A stretch of 64,000 nt of DNA. Origin: SMBSF63 sp034003545 (GTDB taxonomy: Bacteria > Chloroflexota > Anaerolineae > Anaerolineales > Anaerolineaceae). The notes under the pieces are model-generated. The model did no database searches, was not told the DNA's origin, and saw nothing but the letters and a program-made list of their open reading frames with translations. Position numbers and translations under genes: made by a program. Positions 17,382-24,505 of the stretch are shown here, in pieces. The number at the start of each line of letters is the position of its first letter. The first letter of the stretch is position 1. The stretch spans positions 22,560 through 86,559 of the forward strand of contig CAYURM010000012.1 of NCBI GenBank assembly GCA_964447155.1. The letters are read 5' to 3'.

Positions 17382-18184
17382 TACGCTTCCTCACTGTGCT
17401 TGGTAAAGAACCCCAGCAGCAGGGTGTTAAAAATGTCCGGCTGCTCCAGACAAACTGCGTGCCCGCCATAAGGAATAATAACAAATTCCGCATTCGGAAT
17501 TTCCGAGACCATCATTTCGCTGTACTTGCGCGATTTCAATAGATCATTCTCGGCCACAATCACCAGCGTGGGAGCTGTGATCTGATGCAGCTCCGGGGTG
17601 ATATGGAAACCCAAAAAACTGTCCATCAGCCGCAGGAAGGCCTCAAAATCCAGTTGGTGATAACGTTCGCGTGCTGCGGCCAATGCCGGGCGGTGCTTCG
17701 CAATCCACTCACCTGAAAAATTCAGCGGATACGTCACCTCAAACAATAGATCAGCATCTTTTGCTTTTGCCGCCGTCACCCAGCTCTCACACTGCGCTTT
17801 CAGCAGCGCATCAATCTGGCTGACGCCGTCCGCCAGCACCAAAGACCGGACGCGCTGCGGGTATTTGATCGCAAATGCCATACTGACTTCAGAACCGTAG
17901 GAGATACCCGCAATATGAGCCTGCTCAACCGCAAGGGCATCCAGCAATCCGGCCAGATCAGCCGCGTGCATCTCCATGCTATAGGGTCCCTCAGGATGGT
18001 CAGACTGCCACATACCTCGGCAGTCATAAAGCAAAACCCGAAACTTGTTTGCCAAAGCAGCGGTCTGAAATGCCCAACTGGCGGTACTCATCAGCACACC
18101 GTTCGAAAGCACAACAACTTCTGCCTCCTCCGGGCCATGCAATTCATAATACATTTCAATTCCATTAACAACAGCTTTTGGCAT
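17381..18184 (-). CDS. alpha/beta hydrolase (enol-lactonase-like)
   Basis: 267 residues. The nucleophile elbow is GISYGS (Ser95), the acid lies in AENDLLK and the catalytic His in GGHAVC near residue 245. The overall layout resembles PcaD-type 3-oxoadipate enol-lactonases and related C-C or ester hydrolases. It has no signal peptide. AAAGGCG lies 7 bases before the ATG. It sits between the DUF35 and MaoC genes in the CoA-ester operon and may hydrolyse a lactone, ester or thioester intermediate. The substrate cannot be read. Confidence 0.8.
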   Translation of the reverse strand: MPKAVVNGIEMYYELHGPEEAEVVVLSNGVLMSTASWAFQTAALANKFRVLLYDCRGMWQSDHPEGPYSMEMHAADLAGLLDALAVEQAHIAGISYGSEVSMAFAIKYPQRVRSLVLADGVSQIDALLKAQCESWVTAAKAKDADLLFEVTYPLNFSGEWIAKHRPALAAARERYHQLDFEAFLRLMDSFLGFHITPELHQITAPTLVIVAENDLLKSRKYSEMMVSEIPNAEFVIIPYGGHAVCLEQPDIFNTLLLGFFTKHSEEA

Positions 18185-18213
18185 TCAATTTCGCCTTTCG
18201 CAAAAACTGCGAG

Positions 18214-18630
18214 CTAGCAGGGCTCAAACCCCAGGAAGGTCTTGACGGCATCATCCTTGCCGCGTTCCACAAATACCGCCCGTACTGGCGTGCCGATCTG
18301 GATCGACTCGGGCTGTGAAACATCCACACCCAGAATCTGCGCGCTGACCACCGGCCCTTCTTCCAGCTCCACCAATCCGGCACAATATGGTTTAAAACGA
18401 TCATACCCCGCCTCAATCATCTGTGTCAGGCCGATATGAACAATTGTAAACGTACGCAGCACACCCTTGCCAGACATTTCAATGCCGTCCACCTTGTCGC
18501 TCCAGCAATTGGGGCAGATGGTGCGCGGCGGGCACTGTACGTCCCCGCAATCCGCGCAGCGCGAAGCAATCAAATTCTTCCCTTTCAGGGCATCATAAAA
18601 TCCAACTGCTGTCAGGTCAACCATTTCCAT
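18214..18630 (-). CDS. DUF35 OB-fold protein with zinc ribbon (thiolase partner)
   Basis: 138 residues. The rubredoxin-like zinc ribbon has Cys25, Cys28, Cys39 and Cys42 (CADCG and CPNCW), followed by an OB-fold with the typical GKGVLRTFTIVHIG strand. DUF35 proteins form complexes with thiolases or SCP2-type aldolases (archaeal thiolase/HMGCS complex, BbsAB, ChsH2-Ltp2) and help bind or channel CoA esters. GGAGG lies 5 bases before the ATG. It follows the thiolase stop by 2 bases, so the two products are very likely a complex. Confidence 0.9.
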   Translation of the reverse strand: MEMVDLTAVGFYDALKGKNLIASRCADCGDVQCPPRTICPNCWSDKVDGIEMSGKGVLRTFTIVHIGLTQMIEAGYDRFKPYCAGLVELEEGPVVSAQILGVDVSQPESIQIGTPVRAVFVERGKDDAVKTFLGFEPC

Positions 18631-18632
18631 TC

Positions 18633-19895
18633 CTACCTCCGCTCAAAAATGTGCACCAGACAGGTCTGCCCTGTACCGCCCACATTATGGGTTAATCCCA
18701 GATTGACGTCGCCAGCAAGCTGCCGTTCGCCGGCCTGCCCGCGCAGTTGTTTCCAGATTTCAACTACCTGGCCCGCGCCGGAAGCCCCCACGGGATGACC
18801 TTTCGACTTCAAACCGCCGGACGTATTGATTGGCCGCACCCCATTGCGCGCCGTGGCCCCTTCCTCGGCTGCTGCCCCGCCTTGCCCGGGAGCAAAAAAG
18901 CCCAGATCTTCTGTCGCCAGCACTTCCGCCACAGTGAAGCAATCATGCACCTCGGCCAGCTTGATATCCTGCGGGGTAACGCCAGCCATTTCATAGGCCT
19001 TGTTTGCCGCAAGTTTCGCCGCCGGAATGGAGGTGAAAGTGGCGCGGCTATGCAATGCACCGTCGCTGGCCGCGCCGCTGCCGATGATATACAACGGCTC
19101 ATCGGTAAACTGTTTGGCAATCTCCTCACTCACCAGCAGCAGACTCACCGCACCATCAGACACCGGCGAGCAGTCAAACAAACGCATCGGCCAGGCGATC
19201 ATTGGATTCGCCCTATCATCCTTCAGAAAATCCATTTCCGTTTCCCAGGTCGGGATCGGACGACCCTTCTTTTCGGCCCGGCGCTGCTTGCTAACCATGA
19301 TATCCGCAATGCGCGCACCAAACTGCGCCTTCTCGTTCAACGCCCCATTTTCATGGTTCTTGTAACCAACCCGCATGAAGGTTTCCGGGGTGGCTCCATA
19401 TTGATCCATGTATGCTGTAGCCATGGAAGCATAAAAGCCCGGAAAGGTGAAGCCTGCCGCGACTTCATAGGTCACATCTGCTGCTGTCGCCAATGTATCG
19501 GTCACTTTTTCGATCGGCAGATCCGACATTTTTTCCACGCCGGCCACCAGCACCATATCATACATGCCCGAAGCAATCGCCATGATTGCGTCACGCAGGG
19601 CGACACTGCTGCTGGCACACGCCCCTTCCAGCCGCACAGCCGGGATAGGCGACAAGCCCACCCAGTTTGCTAAAATCGGTGCCAGATGTGCCTGTCCTTC
19701 AAACAGGTCGCCGCTGAAATTGCCCAGATAGAATGCCTCAATATCCTTCGGATCAAGCCCTTTGTCCACCGAAGTCCGCATCTCCTGAAAGGCATCTACA
19801 AACAGGTCTCGCGAGGATTTGCCGGGAAATGCACCAAACTTGCTCATTCCGGCACCTACCACCGCCACACCTCGTCCTAATTTTCTCACACTCAT
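18633..19895 (-). CDS. SCP2-type thiolase/aldolase, partner of DUF35 protein
   Basis: 420 residues from the ATG at 19895 (GAGGAAG upstream; the in-frame TTG one codon earlier is unlikely). Thiolase nucleophile Cys93 is in EGACASSSVAL, His317 in VHDCF and His367 in GHPVGASG. The C-terminal active-site Cys of classical thiolases is replaced by THNVGGTGQ, as in thiolases that work with DUF35 partners. Relative to the thiolase at 2442 it has an extra segment (about 200-235, MVSKQRRAEKKGRP). It probably cleaves or forms a C-C bond next to a CoA thioester, either thiolytically or by retro-aldol reaction. Confidence 0.88.
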   Translation of the reverse strand: MSVRKLGRGVAVVGAGMSKFGAFPGKSSRDLFVDAFQEMRTSVDKGLDPKDIEAFYLGNFSGDLFEGQAHLAPILANWVGLSPIPAVRLEGACASSSVALRDAIMAIASGMYDMVLVAGVEKMSDLPIEKVTDTLATAADVTYEVAAGFTFPGFYASMATAYMDQYGATPETFMRVGYKNHENGALNEKAQFGARIADIMVSKQRRAEKKGRPIPTWETEMDFLKDDRANPMIAWPMRLFDCSPVSDGAVSLLLVSEEIAKQFTDEPLYIIGSGAASDGALHSRATFTSIPAAKLAANKAYEMAGVTPQDIKLAEVHDCFTVAEVLATEDLGFFAPGQGGAAAEEGATARNGVRPINTSGGLKSKGHPVGASGAGQVVEIWKQLRGQAGERQLAGDVNLGLTHNVGGTGQTCLVHIFERR

Positions 19896-19913
19896 CAATT
19901 TCTTCCTCTTGTC

Positions 19914-20978
19914 TCAGTTTGATTTCAGGAACGCATGGAAGAAAGCGTTGAATTCTTCCGGTTTCTCAATAAAGCAGCCATGCCCCGCATTATCAATCAC
20001 GCGCTCTTCAAAAGTGCCTCCCTTGCTGGCATATTTTTCGAAGAAAGCTCTTGTCTGTCCGATCATCGGCTGTGCAGGGAATACTTCCTCGCCAGGGTAG
20101 CCAGGCACAAAGCCTAATTTACCCAATACAGGAATATCAAAGAAGGAGGCATCGCTGACAATTTGATCCTTATCACCGCGTGCCCACAACACGGGCGGCT
20201 TTTTCTCGAGGTTTAACAGTTCAGGAATATCATCCAGCATATACTTCGGAGAACCGGCGTTGATCGGCCCCCATTTTCCAGGGGCGGCCATCGGCCAATT
20301 CTCAGAGGGCGCAGCATCTCCGGGATACTTATCCTCGCCAATTTTCTCCATCAGGCTGGCAGTCAGATAATCTTCAATATCCTCAGCGACAAAACCCTCC
20401 GCCCAGTAGAATGTGTTGATAATATTGCGCGGTGAATTCGGATCCTCTGCGCTGCGGTCTCCCTCGGAAATGCGCTTCACAAAATCGGGATTTACCAGCC
20501 CGCCGCCGCATCCCGCAAAATCATCGAACACGGGCTCGCCATCCAGTCCCTTGGTGCCGCCAAAACCATAAGGCGAAACCGGCGCCACCAAAGTGACAGA
20601 CTTGATTCGCTCTGGCACTTCCAGCATCAGCCGGTAAATGGGTGCAGCACCCAGCGACCATCCCACAAAATGCGCGGCGCCAATTTCCATCTCATCCATC
20701 AAGGCAGTCAGATCTTCTGACCAATCACGCACCCCGCGGGTGGCATCCGTCCTCTTGTCTTCCGACCAGCCATAACCGCGCAGATCCGGAGCAATACCGT
20801 AGTAGCCCTCTGGCAAAGCCAGCATCAAATCCTGCCAGTACAACGCAGCAGAGAAATTTCCATGAATGAAAATGACAGGTGTGCCTTTTTCCATGCCGCT
20901 GACCAACACATGTGTATCCAATCTTTCTGTTTTCACCATACGGGATTCAATACCACTCTTGTATTTCGGCATATCCAT
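19914..20978 (-). CDS. alpha/beta hydrolase, second of the operon
   Basis: 354 residues, with GGAGG 6 bases before the ATG. The oxyanion region is HGNFSAA (residues 39-45), the nucleophile Ser108 is in GWSLGA, the acid is near ARGDKDQIV and the catalytic His lies in DNAGHGCFIEKP. A long cap domain (about residues 150-260) includes SPYGFGGTKGLDGEP and many aromatic residues. No signal peptide. It differs clearly from the other hydrolase of the operon, so it likely has a different substrate, perhaps the imported ester or amide. Confidence 0.8.
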   Translation of the reverse strand: MDMPKYKSGIESRMVKTERLDTHVLVSGMEKGTPVIFIHGNFSAALYWQDLMLALPEGYYGIAPDLRGYGWSEDKRTDATRGVRDWSEDLTALMDEMEIGAAHFVGWSLGAAPIYRLMLEVPERIKSVTLVAPVSPYGFGGTKGLDGEPVFDDFAGCGGGLVNPDFVKRISEGDRSAEDPNSPRNIINTFYWAEGFVAEDIEDYLTASLMEKIGEDKYPGDAAPSENWPMAAPGKWGPINAGSPKYMLDDIPELLNLEKKPPVLWARGDKDQIVSDASFFDIPVLGKLGFVPGYPGEEVFPAQPMIGQTRAFFEKYASKGGTFEERVIDNAGHGCFIEKPEEFNAFFHAFLKSN

Positions 20979-21002
20979 TTCAATCCTCCTTTTCTATTTC
21001 TG

Positions 21003-22334
21003 TTACAGTTCAACGCCGGGGAAAATCAGCTTGGGCACGATCCCCAACCGGTTGGCTTCCTCCCGAATCCAGTCACGAAAATCCGGATGGGCAATGCGGA
21101 TCAAGGCTTCCATACGATCCCGCACACACAGACCGCGCAATTCCGCCACGCCATATTCCGTCACAATCGTATCCACATCCTGGCTGGGCACCGTAACCTC
21201 AGAGCCTAATGGCAGGGTGGGTGAAATTGTCGAAATCGTTCCCTTCCGGGCTGTCGAGCGCAAAGCAATGATCCCCCGCCCGCCAGGCGAAAGCTGAGCC
21301 CCGCGATGCGTGTCCAATTGTCCGCCAGTCCCGCTAAAATGCCGGCTGCCAATGCTCTGCGAACACACCTGACCATAAATATCGACCTGAATGGCCGTAT
21401 TGACGCTGACCATCTTGTAATTCTTGCCAATCACATACGGATCATTGGTGATCTTGCCGCGGTGCATTTCCACGGCAATGTTGTGGTTAATGAAATCATA
21501 CAGGCGCTGCGTGCCCAGGGCAAAAGCCCCGACCATCTTGCCATTCCACAAGGTCTTGCGCCGGTTGGTCACCACGCCCGCTTCGTACAGGTCGACCATT
21601 CCGTCCACAAACATCTCAGTATGGATCCCCAGGTCCTTGCGGTCCATCAGGAAAGCCGTGATCGCATTGGGAATACCGCCAATACCAAGCTGGATGGTCG
21701 AACCATCTTCAATCAGATCCGCCACATACCCGCCAATCGCTTTTTCCAGCTCGGAGGGCGGGTCCGAGGGCAGCTCAAATAGGGGAACATGGTTCTCAAC
21801 GATATGATCCACTTCAGACAGGTGGATTTGCGTATCCCCCAGCGTCCAGGGCATATTTTCATTGACTTCCAGCACCACCAGATCTGCCGCTTCGATCAAT
21901 TCCTTCTCCACAATCAAGCCCAATGAGAGCGACATATACCCGCGCTCATCCGGCGGGGTGGCCGTGCCCCAGTACACATTCACATGGCCTTTGGTCGCCA
22001 CCAGCTTATCGGTGGCCGCGCGGTGCAGATTGTTAGGAATATAAGAAACCCGTCCCTCGGGATGCAGTTTGCGGTCCCCGCCGCTGTAAAACCAGTTTTC
22101 CACAAAGAAATGACCGGCCATCTCGGTTTTGGTTGCATAGTCATAAGAACGCAGCGGCAGGCATACCCACACCTTCACATCTTCCAGTCTGTCTTTATGA
22201 TTCGCCAGCTCGGTCAACAAACCCGGCGGTTCCGAACCGGCAATCCCGATGCCAATCGTCTGGTGCGACCGCACCAGCGAAACCGCTTCAGGGATCGAGA
22301 GCAGCTTCTCTTTAAAAAGCGCTTGATAATCCAT
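21003..22334 (-). CDS. acetyl-CoA hydrolase/CoA-transferase family protein (4-hydroxybutyrate CoA-transferase-like)
   Basis: 443 residues, the usual length of Cat1/AbfT-type CoA-transferases. The catalytic Glu240 is in GIHTEMFVDG, the position where family members form the glutamyl-CoA intermediate. The glycine-rich loop GTGGQLD follows at about residue 345. It would move CoA from acetyl- or another acyl-CoA to a carboxylic acid, activating the imported substrate or recovering CoA at the end of the pathway. AGGAG lies 7 bases before the ATG. It is 11 bases after the KASIII-like gene. Confidence 0.88.
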   Translation of the reverse strand: MDYQALFKEKLLSIPEAVSLVRSHQTIGIGIAGSEPPGLLTELANHKDRLEDVKVWVCLPLRSYDYATKTEMAGHFFVENWFYSGGDRKLHPEGRVSYIPNNLHRAATDKLVATKGHVNVYWGTATPPDERGYMSLSLGLIVEKELIEAADLVVLEVNENMPWTLGDTQIHLSEVDHIVENHVPLFELPSDPPSELEKAIGGYVADLIEDGSTIQLGIGGIPNAITAFLMDRKDLGIHTEMFVDGMVDLYEAGVVTNRRKTLWNGKMVGAFALGTQRLYDFINHNIAVEMHRGKITNDPYVIGKNYKMVSVNTAIQVDIYGQVCSQSIGSRHFSGTGGQLDTHRGAQLSPGGRGIIALRSTARKGTISTISPTLPLGSEVTVPSQDVDTIVTEYGVAELRGLCVRDRMEALIRIAHPDFRDWIREEANRLGIVPKLIFPGVEL

Positions 22335-22345
22335 CCGTTAATCTC

Positions 22346-23353
22346 CTAAGGCATGATGAAAGCAGCACCAGCCTGGTTGTATCCCACGCCAGAACCAATA
22401 AATGTGACCAGATCCCCTGATTTGACCTTGCCCAGCTTGCGCGCATCGTCAAAAGCCATCGGCAGGCAGGCCGAGCCGGTATATCCCCATTTATCCATCA
22501 CATAATGCGCCCGCTCTCTGGGAATACCCAGCTCATCGCACACCAGATGGATTGAATTCAAGCGCACCTGAGTAAAAATAGCGGCATCAATATCAGAGAA
22601 TTCAAAATTGCCATTCTTTGCGAGTTCACGCATTCTTGCGGGCCAGCCTTCGTTGTTGACCTCAGCCGGGAAAGCTGTGATCAGCCGTACCTGCGTCCGC
22701 CCGGCCTCCACCGATTCCACAGTGGCCGGTTCATACGTCCCGCCAGAATAAATCCCCCAGTGTTTATGGTACGAACCATCCGCAAAGAACGTCGAAGCCA
22801 CGAAACCAGGCTTGTCAGATACACCCAGCACCGCAGCCCCCGCGCCATCGCTGTAGAAAAAAGACATCAAATCCGTCTGCCAGTTCGTCAGCCGGGACAT
22901 CATATATGCACCGATCACCAGAATGTACTTCATCTGATGATTGGTCGCCAGCATACCGGCCGCCTGCACCAGACCGGTCGGGAAAGAAGCACAGGCGCAG
23001 CTGATATCAAACGACCCGGCGTTGACTGCCCCCAGTTTATATTGCACCACCACCGAAGTGGCCGGGGTAATATAGTCCGGGCTGTCTGTGCCCACCAGCA
23101 CCATGTCCAGCTCTTCGGGTTGAATGCCGGCATCTTTCAAAGCATCTCTTCCAGCAGCCACGGCAAGATCGGATGTTGCCCAATCTTCCGGCGCATAGCG
23201 CCGCTGCTTAATATTGCTCGATTTTTCAAACTTGCCCACCACTTCAGGCAGCTTCGGGCTGACCTTGCCCATATATTCCTTGAATTCACTGTTCGTAACC
23301 ACTCGTTCCGGGACGTATCTTCCGGTGCCGAGGATTGTGGCGTATCTGGTCAT
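22346..23353 (-). CDS. KASIII/FabH-like protein lacking catalytic His and Asn
   Basis: 335 residues, thiolase-fold KASIII family. The Cys121 nucleophile is in SCACASF (FabH: AACAGF). The other two catalytic positions are changed: the PHQAN His aligns with Thr261 (FTQVRLN) and the GNTSAA Asn with Tyr291 (GYTGSA). The decarboxylative condensation of FabH therefore looks impossible. Acyl transfer, condensation of another type, or an HMG-CoA-synthase-like role are options. GGAGG lies 6 bases before the ATG. It is located between the SDR and CoA-transferase genes of the operon, so a CoA-ester substrate is likely. Confidence 0.85.
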   Translation of the reverse strand: MTRYATILGTGRYVPERVVTNSEFKEYMGKVSPKLPEVVGKFEKSSNIKQRRYAPEDWATSDLAVAAGRDALKDAGIQPEELDMVLVGTDSPDYITPATSVVVQYKLGAVNAGSFDISCACASFPTGLVQAAGMLATNHQMKYILVIGAYMMSRLTNWQTDLMSFFYSDGAGAAVLGVSDKPGFVASTFFADGSYHKHWGIYSGGTYEPATVESVEAGRTQVRLITAFPAEVNNEGWPARMRELAKNGNFEFSDIDAAIFTQVRLNSIHLVCDELGIPRERAHYVMDKWGYTGSACLPMAFDDARKLGKVKSGDLVTFIGSGVGYNQAGAAFIMP

Positions 23354-23428
23354 TCACATCCTCCGTTCTTGGTAAATCGATTCCGTCAAGTTCAATCCAT
23401 ATATGTCAGGAATAAGCACTGCGAAGTT

Positions 23429-24193
23429 CTACGTTCCCAGGACAATACCGCCGTCCACGCTGATCGTTGCGCCATGCACATAGCTGGCTTCATCGCTCGC
23501 CAGCCACAAATACACGTTTGCAATATCCCGCGGCTCACCCAAACGGCCCAGCGGCGTCTTGCTGCGCATCGTATCCAGCACATTTTCCGGCATCTTCTGC
23601 ACCATTTCGGTCAGCACAAACCCGGGAGCGACCGCATTCACGCGGATATGATATTTGCCCAGCTCACGTGCCCATACCTTGGTCATGCCAATCACGCCGA
23701 ATTTGGTAGCCGTGTAATTGGTCTGTCCAAAATTACCGTACAGCCCCACCACCGAAGAAGCATTCAGAATCACTCCTGATTTTTGTTTGATCATATACGG
23801 AGAAACAGCCTGTGCGCAGTTAAAAACGCCCTTCAGGTTGACCGAAATCACCCTGTCAAAATCGTCTTCCCCCATCTGTCCAACCAGTTCACCCTCTTTA
23901 ACCTTCACAAAGCGGGCATCGCGGGTGATCCCGGCGTTATTGACCAGCACATCCACGCTGCCATATTTTTCATATACAGCATCTACCCATTTCTGCACGT
24001 CTTCGCGGTCGGCCACATTCACCATGTAGAAGCTGGCGTCTCCGCCCAGTTCAGCAGCAACTGCTTCCCCGGCCTCCTGATCCACATCGCAGATCGCGAC
24101 TTTCGCACCTTCCTCAGCAAAACGCACCGCGGTTGCCTTGCCAATCCCTGCCGCACCGCCCGTAATCAAACACACCTTATCCTTCAAACGCAT
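23429..24193 (-). CDS. FabG/PhaB-like short-chain dehydrogenase
   Basis: 254 residues from the ATG at 24193, with GGAGG 8 bases upstream; an in-frame start five codons earlier lacks this. Cofactor motif TGGAAGIG, NNAG at 85-88, and catalytic Ser147, Tyr160 and Lys164 (YTATK). The Asp at the end of beta-2 (ICDVD) favours NAD(H). It is likely a 3-hydroxyacyl-CoA dehydrogenase or ketoacyl-CoA reductase feeding the thiolase. It is the first gene of the long minus-strand operon. Confidence 0.87.
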   Translation of the reverse strand: MRLKDKVCLITGGAAGIGKATAVRFAEEGAKVAICDVDQEAGEAVAAELGGDASFYMVNVADREDVQKWVDAVYEKYGSVDVLVNNAGITRDARFVKVKEGELVGQMGEDDFDRVISVNLKGVFNCAQAVSPYMIKQKSGVILNASSVVGLYGNFGQTNYTATKFGVIGMTKVWARELGKYHIRVNAVAPGFVLTEMVQKMPENVLDTMRSKTPLGRLGEPRDIANVYLWLASDEASYVHGATISVDGGIVLGT

Positions 24194-24325
24194 GGCGTAA
24201 GCCTCCATTCAATAGTTTAAAAGCACAATTTCCACATTCTTCCATGAAAACCAACTATACAGTAGCATCTCCCCGTTGCAAGCCAGTTACAAATCAGTTA
24301 CCAGCGTATCAAAATTCCCAATTTT

Positions 24326-24434
24326 CCCTCCCGCAGGTTTCGCATTGTCCTCTTTAGGGGGAAGGTATCACCAGGCTCTTACTTGCAAGCCCCTGGCTTC
24401 TAACCCCGCCACCTAACTCCACCCTGCGGGAGGG
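24326..24434. repeat. GC-rich inverted-repeat element upstream of the CoA-ester operon
   Basis: Twelve-base perfect arms at 24326-24337 and 24423-24434 enclose about 85 bases that hold a second imperfect stem (CCAGG...CCTGG) around TTGCAAG. It lies in the 312-base gap between the operon start and the regulator's 3' end. It could be a small MITE-like or REP-like insertion, or a structured operator or leader. The remaining gap, closer to the SDR gene, must contain the operon promoter, which was not clearly recognised. Confidence 0.45.
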
Positions 24435-24459
24435 ATAGCGGTGGCCTCCCATAAAAAAA

Positions 24460-24482
24460 AGACCGTCATGTAAAGACGGTCT
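24460..24482 (-). terminator. rho-independent terminator of the regulator gene
   Basis: Eight-base perfect arms (24460-24467 and 24475-24482). On the minus strand the hairpin is followed by a run of eight T. It begins 23 bases after the stop of the large regulator gene and should isolate it from the downstream operon. Confidence 0.85.
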
Positions 24483-24505
24483 CTTCATCAATCAATTCAT
24501 TTTCC

